Part shown: positions 10,187 through 20,800 of the stretch, in pieces
Numbering within the stretch: position 1 is the first letter of the stretch
Layout: each line of letters begins with the position of its first letter
NCBI RefSeq assembly: GCF_025352425.1
Contig: NZ_JANXTI010000065.1
Coordinates: 29,873 to 93,872 of the forward strand
Source of the DNA: Flavobacterium sp.
Lineage (GTDB): Bacteria > Bacteroidota > Bacteroidia > Flavobacteriales > Flavobacteriaceae
Length of the DNA: 64,000 nucleotides
Direction of reading: 5' to 3'
The notes under the pieces: model-generated
What the model was told of the DNA's origin: nothing
What the model saw: the letters and a program-made list of their open reading frames with translations, nothing else
Database searches by the model: none
Position numbers and translations under genes: made by a program

Positions 10187-12025
10187 ATGAAAAAAACTAT
10201 TTTAGTAATGACGATGCTAGGCTTGGCATTCACATTACCGGCAACTGCTCAATTTGGGAAGTTATTAGGTAAAGGTAAAGGAGCCGGAAAAAAATCCGGA
10301 AGTTTTGCCACCGTTTGGGAATCAGAATTTGATAACAAAGCTTCGCGATTGGCTTTGTGCGATGGCGACGGGAATTATATTATTGGTACCGATGACAATT
10401 CAGCTACAGTGGTAGACGCGAGCGGGAAAGCTATCTGGAGTGGCGATTATAAAAAACTAACTACAAACAAAACCAATAATTCGGAATACCAATACACAAT
10501 CTGGAAAGACAAAGGCGGTTACCTTTTTCTTTTTGATAAAAGAAGTTTAGGAACGGACAGAGTTGCGGTTTTGGATTTAGCGACCGGAAAAGAGCTGTGG
10601 AATTCTGAATTATATCAGGATCTAATTCCGAAAGGCGGAGCAAAATCCGAGGAAGGCACTGATGAAGGCGAATTGGAAACGGTAAAATACATTAATGAAT
10701 TGGATTCGTTTTTAATTTCACAACGAAATTCAGTGATTTTGGTAAAGGCCAATACAGGCGAAAAAATCTGGGAAACCAATCGTTTTAAAGGCGGTGTTGG
10801 AAAATATGTTTATGACGCCAAACGAAATGAAATCATTATGGTAAATTTCAAACCAACGGCGTTAGGTGCTTTGTTTTCCGGATTTAAAAATCAGTTAGTC
10901 CGAATTAACGCATCGAATGGCGACGTGCTTTGGGATGCCACTTTCACAGGTTCTATCGAAAAAGAGTTGGTTACCAGAAGAGCGATTATAGATTTATGGA
11001 TTAAAGGTGATAAAATATTCATGTACTTAGACGGAATGAATGTTTACGATTATAATACGGGTCAAAAACTTTGGTCAGTAAATTATGAAAACGATATGGG
11101 AGGCAAAGGCGGACTATTCTCAAATAGTGCCCATAAAAAATATTACAGGACTATAGCGGATCCCTTATTTGTTGACAACGCCGTTTACATAGTAATGCTG
11201 GGTGGCAGCAACCGAACAAAATATGTTGAAAAACACGATATGGCTTCAGGGAAATTATTATGGGCTTCAGAGAAAATTACGGGCGCTTTTTGTATGCCGA
11301 ACATTTATAAAGCCGGCGATAAAATCCTAATTCAGGTTGGTGGTAAAGTGCAGGTTCAGGAATACCGACTAGAGAATAGTTCAGGAGGAATGGCAGGAGG
11401 AATGGCGGCACTTGGCGGTTTCGGTGGCGGAAATGTTAAGCAGTGGGTGCCTTATATTTATTGGGATTACAAAGCACAGAAGAATTCCGTATTGTGTATC
11501 GATGATAAAACCGGAACCACGGCCTGGCGTTCAGAAAAATTTGATAAAAGAATTACTGACTTGATTTTGGATGGAGAAAAAACAGTTTTTGTGGGAGATG
11601 GTGATGAATTTTACAGCTATGACATTGCCACAGGAAACCAACTATACGATGTAAAACACAACGATGCTAAAGTTGGTAAAGCGACTGATGTTATTGATTT
11701 TGATGACAAAGTAGTGGTGCTTTCTGAAAAAGGATTGGCGGCTTACAACAAAAAAGATGGTACCCGTGCTTATGCTTCTGAAAAAATAAAAGGAGTTGAT
11801 TATTTCTATCACATCGGCGATAATTATTTCCTTAGAGATCAAAGAAACAGTAAAAACATCATTTATGGAATAGATATGGCCAATGGTGAGACCAAAGGTT
11901 CAGTCGAATCTAAAGGAAAAGGTGGAAGTCCAAAATACGGAAATGGAATAGACATTACTTCTGATGGTGAATATATCTTTGCGTTCAAAGGGAAAAAAGT
12001 AGAGAAAATTAAAGTAAATAATTAG
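10187..12025 (+). CDS. Secreted PQQ-binding-like beta-propeller repeat protein
   Basis: Signal peptide and repeated blades (GKAIWSGD, TGKELWNSE, TGEKIWETN, NGDVLWDA). Confidence 0.8.
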   Translation: MKKTILVMTMLGLAFTLPATAQFGKLLGKGKGAGKKSGSFATVWESEFDNKASRLALCDGDGNYIIGTDDNSATVVDASGKAIWSGDYKKLTTNKTNNSEYQYTIWKDKGGYLFLFDKRSLGTDRVAVLDLATGKELWNSELYQDLIPKGGAKSEEGTDEGELETVKYINELDSFLISQRNSVILVKANTGEKIWETNRFKGGVGKYVYDAKRNEIIMVNFKPTALGALFSGFKNQLVRINASNGDVLWDATFTGSIEKELVTRRAIIDLWIKGDKIFMYLDGMNVYDYNTGQKLWSVNYENDMGGKGGLFSNSAHKKYYRTIADPLFVDNAVYIVMLGGSNRTKYVEKHDMASGKLLWASEKITGAFCMPNIYKAGDKILIQVGGKVQVQEYRLENSSGGMAGGMAALGGFGGGNVKQWVPYIYWDYKAQKNSVLCIDDKTGTTAWRSEKFDKRITDLILDGEKTVFVGDGDEFYSYDIATGNQLYDVKHNDAKVGKATDVIDFDDKVVVLSEKGLAAYNKKDGTRAYASEKIKGVDYFYHIGDNYFLRDQRNSKNIIYGIDMANGETKGSVESKGKGGSPKYGNGIDITSDGEYIFAFKGKKVEKIKVNN

Positions 12026-12041
12026 AATTTTAGTTTGAATA

Positions 12042-12077
12042 AAAGGACTGTAACTTAAAATTTGCAGTCCTTTTTTA
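12042..12077 (+). terminator. Intrinsic terminator AAAGGACTG...CAGTCCTTTTTTT
   Basis: 9-bp stem plus T tract. Confidence 0.85.
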
Positions 12078-12087
12078 ATTAAACCCT

Positions 12088-13512
12088 ATGAAAACATTTT
12101 TAAGCCTTTTTTCTTTCCTCTTTTTTCTTTTTTCCATTAATGCCCAGCAAGTTCAATGGGCGAGTAAATTGGTAAAATATTCTTCCGATTTAGGCGGTAA
12201 GCAATTCGGAATAAAAAGAATATTAGGAAAACCGGATGCTTTTCCACAGGCGGGAAGCAGCCCCAATGCCTGGACACCAAAGAACGCCCTTAATGGAAAC
12301 GAATGGGTAGAAGTGAGTTTTGAAAAGCCACAAATTGTTAAGCAAGTAGCCGTTTTTGAAAACCTCACTGCAGGTTGCGTGGTGAAAATTGGTGTCGATA
12401 CAGGTTCGGGGAAATATGAAACGGTTTGGTCCCGAAAAATGAATTATAAAACACCGACTTTCAAGGCTACCATTCCGGCTGACCACAAATACTATTTCAG
12501 GAGAAAAAGAAGAAAAATTCAGGAAGCACCGGATGTGCTCAATCCCGGAATTGAAAACGCAATATTGGAAAATGCTGTTTCCGGTGTCGTTGGTGTTCGG
12601 GTAGAATTCAATTTTGCATTACTACCAGGACAAAAGCAAATAGACGCTATTGGAATTTCGGATTCGGAAATGCCGCTTGATGCTAAAATAAACACGAACG
12701 ATTCATTTGAAAAATTGCCTCCTCCAACTGTAGTAGCTTTAGACGGAATAACACCAACAAACCCAACAATAACAAACGACGGCAGGAAAATGTATATCAC
12801 CGCAGTGGATAACGACGTGGAGATGATTTATTCTTTTTCTAAAAAAGACGATGGCAGTTGGACCAACAAAACATTGGAAACTACTTTGAATACAGGCACA
12901 AAATATAATTATGTCGAATATGCAGGAACTGATTTTCTCTTAAAAGGCGGAAACGCATACACTAAAGGAACAAATGAAACAGGTTATGAAGTTTTTTCAA
13001 CCAAAAATGGAACTTATGAATCGACAGGTCCAATAAAAGTTACAGCCTATAACAACTATGAAGACACTTCTGACGCTACAATGACAGCTGATAAGAAAAT
13101 TTTTATTATGGGTATTGAGACTGATTTTACACAAGGTGGAACCGATTTATATTTCGCGCAACAAAAAGAAGATGGTACCTATGGATTTTTACAAAACATG
13201 GGTAAAATAATCAATTCAGGGGCAGATGAAGGCATGGCCCAACTGCTTTCTGATAACAAGACCTTGTTATTCAGCAGCAACGGATTCAGTCGCTATGGCG
13301 ATTTTGATATCTATTTTTCTTATCGATTGGATGACACCTGGAAGAATTGGTCGGAACCAATAAATCTTGGCAGTAGGATTAATACAAATGAATTTGATGG
13401 TTTGCCATTTTATGATGAAAAAAATGAAATTCTATACTTCATTTCATTTACCGACGGTAGTAATGTTTTAAAGAGTATTGCTGTATCAAAAGACCTGTTT
13501 AAGAGTAATTAA
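12088..13512 (+). CDS. Secreted protein with discoidin-like N-terminus and PD40/TolB-like propeller
   Basis: Signal peptide; VEVSFEKPQIVKQVAVFEN; repeated SSNGFSRYGDFDIYFS, NTNEFDGLPFYDEKNEILYFIS. Confidence 0.65.
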   Translation: MKTFLSLFSFLFFLFSINAQQVQWASKLVKYSSDLGGKQFGIKRILGKPDAFPQAGSSPNAWTPKNALNGNEWVEVSFEKPQIVKQVAVFENLTAGCVVKIGVDTGSGKYETVWSRKMNYKTPTFKATIPADHKYYFRRKRRKIQEAPDVLNPGIENAILENAVSGVVGVRVEFNFALLPGQKQIDAIGISDSEMPLDAKINTNDSFEKLPPPTVVALDGITPTNPTITNDGRKMYITAVDNDVEMIYSFSKKDDGSWTNKTLETTLNTGTKYNYVEYAGTDFLLKGGNAYTKGTNETGYEVFSTKNGTYESTGPIKVTAYNNYEDTSDATMTADKKIFIMGIETDFTQGGTDLYFAQQKEDGTYGFLQNMGKIINSGADEGMAQLLSDNKTLLFSSNGFSRYGDFDIYFSYRLDDTWKNWSEPINLGSRINTNEFDGLPFYDEKNEILYFISFTDGSNVLKSIAVSKDLFKSN

Positions 13513-13540
13513 ATACAATTTATGAAATATTTTAATCTGA

Positions 13541-13783
13541 TGGAAGATTTATATCCATAAAAATAAATTAGGTACATCTGTTTCCTTTAACATTTTTAAT
13601 ATATTTATCTTATTAAATAAAAATGAAGAAGGAACAGAAATAAGTATCAAAGTTGAAGAATATATAGATTGGCAGATTGTGAATAATGATTTAAATAAGG
13701 CATATGCCGTATTTTTTTTGTCAAATTATCTCAGCAAATTTGTTTCATCAAGTGGTATTGATATTTATCATAAAATAACTTAG
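13541..13783 (+). pseudogene. Possible gene remnant: open frame without start codon
   Basis: 80 sense codons between TGA and TAG: WKIYIHKNKLGTSVSFNIFNIFILLNKNEEGTEISIKVEEYIDWQIVNNDLNKAYAVFFLSNYLSKFVSSSGIDIYHKIT. Confidence 0.35.
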
Positions 13784-13881
13784 GTTGTTTTTATTGTTGT
13801 CCTTTTCATTCTGTGTTTTATTCAAGCTAAATCACACGTTTGAAAAGGCCTTTTTTTAATCATTGCCACATAAATGTTTAG

Positions 13882-15672
13882 ATGAATAGTATAAAAATGA
13901 AATTAAGTATACTTTTTGCACTCTTAATTTTTACGAGTGATTTTGCATTGGGACAAAAAGTAGTTACCAAAAAACAAATCGATTCCATCAACAATCTTCA
14001 GTATGATGTAAAAATTGCCAACACTTCAAAATCGGTTCAATGGTTTACTGAAAATTTATCCAACGCTCAAAAAACAAAATATCCGCAAGGCATTGCCGAT
14101 ACCTATTCTAATTTGGGTTTGGTGTATTATTTTCAAGGGAAATATGATAAAAACACCAATTGCATGCTCAATGCCATTCGGTTGTATGACAAATTGGGAT
14201 TGAAAAGTAAATTAGCGCATGCTTACGCAGAATATGGATATCAACTCAAAATCCGTGATATGAAAATGGCGTTGCGCAATATGCAAAAAGGCATAAAACT
14301 AGCGGAATCTGTTTCAGATGATTCCCAGTTAGGAGCTATTTATGATAATTATGGCGTTTTGAAGGAAATGAATAAGGAACTCGATAGTGCGTTGTTTTTT
14401 TACAACAAATCTATGGCTATAAAACAAAAAATTAAAGACAACCTTGGCATTCCATATAGTGCTAATAAAATTGCTTTGGTAAAATTGATGCAAAAAAAGC
14501 CATCGGAAGCAAAGCAACTTTTGGACTATGCCTACCAAATCAGAGTGAAGATTAAAGATGTTTATGGCATCGCAGAAAATCTCAATTATTATGGTTTCTA
14601 TTTCAAAGAAATTGGAAACGATAAAGAAGCAATAAATTACTTTAATCAGGCAGTAGCGTGGAGCAAAAAAAATAATTATCCATCATTATTGGAAGATAAT
14701 TACAAAGAATTGTCGGATGTGTATGCGCGAAACAGCGATTTTAAAAAGGCGCTTTTGAACTATAAAAACCATGTGTTGTACAAAGACAGCATTATGAATT
14801 TAGACATAAGGTCAAAACAAGCGGAACTCGATACAGAATACCAAACCGAACAAAAGGAGAAAGAAATTTTGTTGCAAAGAGCCCAAATTGCCGAAAAAAA
14901 CCTCTGGATATTAGGTGGATTCTCACTGGCAATGTTTGCTATTTTAATTGGATTGATTTTTTATAACAAACAAAAACAAAAAACAACCCAGCTTCAGAAG
15001 GAAAATGAACTGAAAGATGCATTGTTAAAAATTGAAACCCAAAACAAACTGCAGGAGCAACGCTTACGTATTTCGAGAGATTTGCACGATAATATTGGAG
15101 CGCAACTTACCTTTATTATCTCATCTATTGACAATTTGAAATACGGTTTTAAAATAGAAGACGAAAAACTTGAAAGCAAACTTAACAGCATCAGTTCTTT
15201 TACCAAAGAAACTATTTATGAACTGCGAGATACAATTTGGGCAATGAACAAAGACGCCATTAACTTTGAGGATTTAAAAACCAGGATTTCTAATTTTATA
15301 GAAAATGCCAAAATAGCTTCTCACGGTATCGATTTTCAGTTTGTATGTCATGGCGATTTCGAAGATGCTTTTTTTACTTCTATTGAAGGAATGAACATCT
15401 ACAGAATTATTCAGGAATCTATAAACAACGCCCTGAAACATGCCAATGCCAGTAAGGTTTCGGTGAATGTTCGCAGAGAAAATGCCGGTTACGAAATTGA
15501 AATTATTGATAACGGCGCCGGATTTGATTCGGTCAATACTATTTCAGGCAACGGATTAAATAATCTGAAGAAAAGAGCCAAAGAAATTAACGGAGAAATT
15601 TCAGTAACTTCATTAAAACAAAAGGGAACTACAGTTTCATTACATCTAAAAACCACAAAATATGCCGGTTAG
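13882..15672 (+). CDS. TPR-containing sensor histidine kinase (HisKA_3/HATPase)
   Basis: Signal peptide, TPR repeats, TM, RLRISRDLHDNIGAQLTFI, NNALKHANA, DNGAGF. Confidence 0.92.
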   Translation: MNSIKMKLSILFALLIFTSDFALGQKVVTKKQIDSINNLQYDVKIANTSKSVQWFTENLSNAQKTKYPQGIADTYSNLGLVYYFQGKYDKNTNCMLNAIRLYDKLGLKSKLAHAYAEYGYQLKIRDMKMALRNMQKGIKLAESVSDDSQLGAIYDNYGVLKEMNKELDSALFFYNKSMAIKQKIKDNLGIPYSANKIALVKLMQKKPSEAKQLLDYAYQIRVKIKDVYGIAENLNYYGFYFKEIGNDKEAINYFNQAVAWSKKNNYPSLLEDNYKELSDVYARNSDFKKALLNYKNHVLYKDSIMNLDIRSKQAELDTEYQTEQKEKEILLQRAQIAEKNLWILGGFSLAMFAILIGLIFYNKQKQKTTQLQKENELKDALLKIETQNKLQEQRLRISRDLHDNIGAQLTFIISSIDNLKYGFKIEDEKLESKLNSISSFTKETIYELRDTIWAMNKDAINFEDLKTRISNFIENAKIASHGIDFQFVCHGDFEDAFFTSIEGMNIYRIIQESINNALKHANASKVSVNVRRENAGYEIEIIDNGAGFDSVNTISGNGLNNLKKRAKEINGEISVTSLKQKGTTVSLHLKTTKYAG

Positions 15673-16309
15673 AATAGCTATTGTTGACGATAATGTTTTT
15701 CTGCAAAAGGCCATTGCCGAAAAACTATCATTTTTTGATGATTTGGTTTTAAAGTTTACCGCTAATGATGGTAATGAAGTACAGCAGAAATTAGAACAAA
15801 ATAAAAACATCGATTTGATTTTGATGGATATCGAAATGCCGGAATGCAACGGTATCGAAGCCACAAAAATTATTAAGTCAAAATATCCGCAAATCAAAAT
15901 CATAATGCTTACTGTTTTTGACAATGATGAAAACATTTTTAATGCTATAAAAGCGGGTGCCGATGGCTATTTGCTAAAGGAAGTAAATCCAAAGGAACTC
16001 CATCAGGGCATAATTGAAACACTAAATGGCGGTGCGGCCATGAATCCTTCAATAGCTTTAAAGACATTGAAACTGCTGCGTAATCCGGTAAATTTCGAAC
16101 AAAAAAACGATGAAGAAATCAAATTGACTCCGAGAGAAGTTGAAGTTTTAGAGCAATTAAGTAAAGGATTGAATTATAACGTGATTGCAGATAATTTGTT
16201 CCTTTCTCCATCTACAGTTAGAAAACATATAGAAAACATTTATACGAAACTCCAAGTCCACAACAAGCTCGAAGCTATTCAAAAAGCCCGAAGCAATAAT
16301 TTGATTTAA
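15662..16309 (+). CDS. LuxR/NarL-family response regulator
   Basis: Receiver domain (DDN, LMDIEMPECNGIE) plus LTPREVEVLEQLSKGLNYNVIADNLFLSPSTVRKHI; overlaps kinase by 11 bp. Confidence 0.95.
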   Translation: MPVRIAIVDDNVFLQKAIAEKLSFFDDLVLKFTANDGNEVQQKLEQNKNIDLILMDIEMPECNGIEATKIIKSKYPQIKIIMLTVFDNDENIFNAIKAGADGYLLKEVNPKELHQGIIETLNGGAAMNPSIALKTLKLLRNPVNFEQKNDEEIKLTPREVEVLEQLSKGLNYNVIADNLFLSPSTVRKHIENIYTKLQVHNKLEAIQKARSNNLI

Positions 16310-16346
16310 GTCTAATCCGTTTAAAATAAATTCTATATTTGAAAGG

Positions 16347-16922
16347 ATGAAGATTACCGACAGAAAAACCGAAATCATAAACGTGGCAGCCAAGCTTTTC
16401 AAAGAGAAAGGATACAGCGCCGTAACCATGCGCGACATTGCCCAAGCCATGGATATCAAAGCGGCAAGTTTGTACAATCACATCAAATCCAAACAGGAAA
16501 TTCTGGTTTTAATCGTTATCGAAATTGCCGAAGAATTCACCACCACCATGAACGAAGTTGTAAATTCTAACGAAACCACCATCAAAAAAATAGAAAGGAT
16601 CATCCAGTTACACATCGATATTACCTTGCGCGATGCCAATGCCTTGGCATGTTTAAACAACGATTGGATGCATTTGGCTGATGCCGAATTGACGTATTTT
16701 ATCAAAATGAGGGAAGATTATGAAGAAAATTTCCGAACTATAATCAAAAAAGGAATTGCTGACGGTGAAATCAAAAACCTCAATCTGGAAGTGATTATTT
16801 TCTCCACACTTTCTACGTTGCGTACACTCTATCTTTGGTACGGAAAGAAAAAAAGCCCTGATCCTGCAGTCTTAAAATCAAACATGATTAAGGTTTTATT
16901 AAACGGAATTGTAGTTATTTAG
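16347..16922 (+). CDS. TetR/AcrR family regulator, candidate paa repressor
   Basis: KEKGYSAVTMRDIAQAMDIKAASLYNHIKSK; directly upstream of paa genes. Confidence 0.9.
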   Translation: MKITDRKTEIINVAAKLFKEKGYSAVTMRDIAQAMDIKAASLYNHIKSKQEILVLIVIEIAEEFTTTMNEVVNSNETTIKKIERIIQLHIDITLRDANALACLNNDWMHLADAELTYFIKMREDYEENFRTIIKKGIADGEIKNLNLEVIIFSTLSTLRTLYLWYGKKKSPDPAVLKSNMIKVLLNGIVVI

Positions 16923-16986
16923 TTTCCTGATAATCAGCGGTTATTAATTTTTCAAACGTTATCGTAACTTTTTAATAATTATTCCT

Positions 16987-16994
16987 TAATTTTG
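16987..16994 (+). promoter_or_regulatory. Candidate -7 element TAATTTTG for the paa operon
   Basis: TAnnTTTG match about 46 bp before the paaE start. Confidence 0.55.
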
Positions 16995-17000
16995 CATAGT

Positions 17001-17020
17001 AAACTAACAATTGTTAGTTT
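17001..17020. promoter_or_regulatory. 20-bp perfect palindrome AAACTAACAATTGTTAGTTT, candidate TetR operator
   Basis: Perfect dyad immediately downstream of the -7 element. Confidence 0.7.
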
Positions 17021-17037
17021 TATCGTAAATCAGATTT

Positions 17038-18111
17038 ATGGCAAAATTTCACAGCATTAAAGTGGCAGATGTTTATAAAGTAACCAAAGATTGTTCGGTA
17101 ATTACGTTCGATATTCCTGCGGAATTGCAGGAAGAATTCCAATTCAAACAAGGACAGCATCTAACGTTGAGAGCCAATATCAACGGCAAAGATGAAAGAC
17201 GTTCCTATTCGTTATGCTCCAGTCCAATGGAAAACAAATGGCAGGTAGCAGTTAAAAAAATTAGCGAAGGTGTTTTTTCCACTTTCGTAAATGATACGTT
17301 AAAAAAAGGCGATTCACTCGATTTAATTGCGCCACACGGAGCTTTCCACACAAATGTCAATCCGGCGCATGCCAAAAACTATATCGCTTTTGCCGCCGGC
17401 AGCGGAATAACGCCAATACTTTCCATCATCAAAACACATTTGGCTGCCGAACCGAAAAGCACTTTTAAACTGTTTTATCTTAATCGAACCGTTAAATCAA
17501 TTATCTTTAAAGAGGAAATTGAGCAACTAAAAAATAAATATTTCGGACGTTTTGAAATCTTTCATTTCTTAACCAAAGAACACCGAAACATTGAGCTTTT
17601 GAACGGAAGATTTTCAAAAGAAAAACTCCAAATCCTAACCGATAAAATCATCGATATACCATCCACAGACGATTGTTTTATCTGCGGTCCGGAACAAATG
17701 ATTTACCTGTTGCGAGATGAGTTAACAGCAGCCGGATTGCCCAAGGAAAAAATACATTTCGAGCTGTTCAACACAGGAATATCAGAAGAAGACAAACAAA
17801 GAATTAGCAAAATAGTTGAGAAAAAAGTCGAAGGAACAGAAGTCACGGTAATCGATGGCGGAAAAGAATTCCATTTCGTTATGGACGAAGCCTATGACAA
17901 CATTCTCGACAGCGCCATCGCCGCGGGAGCTGATTTGCCGTTCGCCTGCAAAGGCGGAGTTTGCAGCACCTGCCGATGCAAAATTGTAGAAGGTACTGCC
18001 GAAATGAAAGTGAATTATGCACTTGACGCCAGTGAAGTAGCTAAAAATTACATACTGAGTTGCCAAGCCGTACCAACATCCAAAAAGGTTGTGGTCGATT
18101 TTGGTGGTTAA
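17038..18111 (+). CDS. paaE: Phenylacetyl-CoA epoxidase reductase subunit PaaE
   Basis: FNR-type domain plus C-terminal 2Fe-2S CKGGVCSTCRCKIVEG...LSCQ. Confidence 0.93.
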   Translation: MAKFHSIKVADVYKVTKDCSVITFDIPAELQEEFQFKQGQHLTLRANINGKDERRSYSLCSSPMENKWQVAVKKISEGVFSTFVNDTLKKGDSLDLIAPHGAFHTNVNPAHAKNYIAFAAGSGITPILSIIKTHLAAEPKSTFKLFYLNRTVKSIIFKEEIEQLKNKYFGRFEIFHFLTKEHRNIELLNGRFSKEKLQILTDKIIDIPSTDDCFICGPEQMIYLLRDELTAAGLPKEKIHFELFNTGISEEDKQRISKIVEKKVEGTEVTVIDGGKEFHFVMDEAYDNILDSAIAAGADLPFACKGGVCSTCRCKIVEGTAEMKVNYALDASEVAKNYILSCQAVPTSKKVVVDFGG

Positions 18112-18187
18112 TTAGGAGCTGATCCCGCTATCCGCTATATCTTTTGTTAAAAAACAAAAGGATACCGCTACTATCGGGGCTAAAAAA
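18112..18187. repeat. Family A intergenic repeat, copy 1
   Basis: TTAGGAGCTGATCCCGCTATCCG...ACTATCGGGGCTAAAAAA with internal TCTTTTGTT/AACAAAAGGA hairpin. Confidence 0.75.
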
Positions 18188-18228
18188 GAAATGATAAGTA
18201 CACAATAACTGAACATTAAATAGAAATT

Positions 18229-19185
18229 ATGTCAGAGAAAGAGGTTAAAAATTTAGAAGAACAATTCGATGCCCGCATCGCCCGCGACGAAAAAATCGAG
18301 CCCAAAGACTGGATGCCCGAAAAATACCGTCAAACACACATTCGTCAAATGTCGCAACACGCACATTCCGAAATCGTAGGCATGCTGCCCGAAGGAAATT
18401 GGGTAACGCGCGCTCCGTCGCTACGAAGAAAAGTAGCCTTATTGGCCAAAATCCAGGACGAAGCCGGTCACGGATTGTACCTATACAGCGCCTGTGAAAC
18501 CTTGGGCATTTCCCGTGAAGAATTATATGAACAACTGCATTCAGGCAAAGCCAAATATTCCAGCATATTCAATTATCCAACATTAACCTGGGCCGACATG
18601 GGTGCGATTGGCTGGTTGGTTGACGGTGCTGCCATTATCAATCAGGTGCCTTTATGTGCAACCTCATTTGGACCTTACGCCCGTGCAATGGTTCGTGTAT
18701 GCAAGGAAGAAAGTTTTCACCAACGTCAGGGTTTTCAAATCATGATGACGTTGGCTGAAGGAACACCCGAACAAAAAGCGATGGCACAAGATGCATTGAA
18801 CCGTTGGTGGTTTCCGTCATTAATGATGCTGGGACCAACTGACGCCGCCTCAGTTCACACTGAGCAATCCATGAAATGGAAACTGAAACGCAAAACCAAT
18901 GACGAATTACGTCAGCAATTTGTAGATCAAACCGTGCCGCAAGCGGACATGATTGGCTTAACCATTCCGGATCCAACATTGAAATGGAACGAAGAAACCA
19001 AACATTACGAATTTGGCGAATTGGATTGGGACGAGTTTTGGCAGGTGGTTAAAGGCCACGGACCGTGCAACAAACTAAGGATTGATGCCCGTAAAAAAGC
19101 ATGGAGCAATGGCGAATGGGTTCGTGATGCCGCCATGGCTTACGCCGAAAAACAAACAAATAAAGAATTAGAAAGAGCAGTATAA
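18229..19185 (+). CDS. paaA: Phenylacetyl-CoA epoxidase subunit PaaA
   Basis: [39 protein letters not shown]. Confidence 0.97.
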   Translation: MSEKEVKNLEEQFDARIARDEKIEPKDWMPEKYRQTHIRQMSQHAHSEIVGMLPEGNWVTRAPSLRRKVALLAKIQDEAGHGLYLYSACETLGISREELYEQLHSGKAKYSSIFNYPTLTWADMGAIGWLVDGAAIINQVPLCATSFGPYARAMVRVCKEESFHQRQGFQIMMTLAEGTPEQKAMAQDALNRWWFPSLMMLGPTDAASVHTEQSMKWKLKRKTNDELRQQFVDQTVPQADMIGLTIPDPTLKWNEETKHYEFGELDWDEFWQVVKGHGPCNKLRIDARKKAWSNGEWVRDAAMAYAEKQTNKELERAV

Positions 19186-19255
19186 ATTGTTATCAGTTCT
19201 CTGTTCTCTGTTTTAAACGGACAACCGACAACCGACGACGGACAACTTTAAAACT

Positions 19256-19537
19256 ATGAAAAACTGGCCACTTTGGGAGGTATTTATCAGAAGTAAAAAC
19301 GGATTAGAACACCGTCATTGCGGTTCCCTTCACGCAAGTGATGCAACGATGGCGCTAGAAAACGCTCGCGATGTCTATACCCGCAGAATGGAAGGCGTGA
19401 GCATTTGGGTCGTTCCATCAGCGCAAATCACAGCATCCAACCCGGAAAATAGCGCAGAGCTTTTTGATCCTGCAAAAGATAAAGCCTACCGTCATCCAAC
19501 GTTTTATGAACTTCCGGACGAATTAAAACACATGTAA
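19256..19537 (+). CDS. paaB: Phenylacetyl-CoA epoxidase subunit PaaB
   Basis: WPLWEVFIRSKNGLEHRHCGSLHASDATMALENARDVYTRR. Confidence 0.97.
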   Translation: MKNWPLWEVFIRSKNGLEHRHCGSLHASDATMALENARDVYTRRMEGVSIWVVPSAQITASNPENSAELFDPAKDKAYRHPTFYELPDELKHM

Positions 19538-19538
19538 G

Positions 19539-20291
19539 ATGAAAGACAATTTAGTGCAATACATCTACGGAATTGCCGATAACGCACTGATTTTGGGCCA
19601 GCGTTTAGGCGAACTTTGCGGACACGGGCCAAGCTTGGAAACTGATATTGCCATGACTAATATTTCGCTCGATTTGTTGGGGCAAGTGCGTAGTTACTAC
19701 CAATACGCGGCGCAATTACAAGGTGGAGACGTCACCGAAGACACCATCGCTTTTTTGCGTTTGGAAAGAGAATACAAAAATATACTGCTGGTTGAACAAC
19801 CAAATACCGATTTTGCTTATTCCATCACAAGACAATTCCTGTTCGATATTTTTCATTTGGCTTTATTGGAACAATTGCAAAACAGCAAAGATGAAATGCT
19901 TTCGGCCATTGCCAAAAAAAGCATCAAGGAAGTTTTATACCACACGCGTTTCTCTTCTGACTGGATCAAAAGATTAGGAGATGGTACCGAAGAAAGCCAC
20001 GATCGTATCCAAACAGCGATGAATGATTTATGGATTTTTACAGATGAATTATTCCACCAGACAGATGCAGACAAAGCAATTGTTACCGAAGGAATCGGTG
20101 TAGATGTGACACTTTTAAAAGCAGGTTTTTATCAAAAGATAAATGCTATTTTAGAAGAAGCAACATTGCAACAGCCAGCCATTGAATACTTCCAAAAAGG
20201 AGGAAAGTTAGGAATTCACAGTGAACACATGGGTTACATTTTGACAGAAATGCAGTTCATGCAAAAAACGTATCCCAACATGAATTGGTAA
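19539..20291 (+). CDS. paaC: Phenylacetyl-CoA epoxidase subunit PaaC
   Basis: DNALILGQRLGELCGHGPSLETDIAMTNISLDLLGQ. Confidence 0.97.
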   Translation: MKDNLVQYIYGIADNALILGQRLGELCGHGPSLETDIAMTNISLDLLGQVRSYYQYAAQLQGGDVTEDTIAFLRLEREYKNILLVEQPNTDFAYSITRQFLFDIFHLALLEQLQNSKDEMLSAIAKKSIKEVLYHTRFSSDWIKRLGDGTEESHDRIQTAMNDLWIFTDELFHQTDADKAIVTEGIGVDVTLLKAGFYQKINAILEEATLQQPAIEYFQKGGKLGIHSEHMGYILTEMQFMQKTYPNMNW

Positions 20292-20292
20292 A

Positions 20293-20793
20293 ATGACGGC
20301 AACTGAACTTCATATCGACCAACAACTGTTTGATATACTCGAAACAGTATCAGACCCGGAAATTCCCGTACTTTCCATCATGGAGATGGGAGTAGTACAC
20401 TCGGCAATATTGGTAAATGACGTAGTTGAGGTCGAAATTACGCCAACATACAGCGGTTGTCCAGCCATGGATGTAATTACGGATGATATCAAATCAGCCT
20501 TCAAACAGAAAGGGTTTCAAACCAATGTTAAGTTAGTATTGTCACCAGCCTGGACCACCGATTGGATTACGCCAAAAGGACGCGTAGCTTTAGAAAAATA
20601 CGGGATTGCTTCTCCGTTAACTGCTGAGGCAGACAAAGAAGCATTATTAGGAAACAAAAAAGTTGTGAAATGTCCGCAATGCGGATCATTGAACACAAAA
20701 CTAGTCAGTCAGTTCGGATCCACAGCCTGCAAAGCATTCTTTCAATGCGAAGATTGTTTGGAGCCGTTTGACTATTTCAAATGTTTAAAATAA
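20293..20793 (+). CDS. paaD: Phenylacetate degradation protein PaaD
   Basis: DPEIPVLSIMEMGVV, C-terminal CPQCGS...CEDC zinc ribbon. Confidence 0.95.
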   Translation: MTATELHIDQQLFDILETVSDPEIPVLSIMEMGVVHSAILVNDVVEVEITPTYSGCPAMDVITDDIKSAFKQKGFQTNVKLVLSPAWTTDWITPKGRVALEKYGIASPLTAEADKEALLGNKKVVKCPQCGSLNTKLVSQFGSTACKAFFQCEDCLEPFDYFKCLK

Positions 20794-20800
20794 AGTATAG

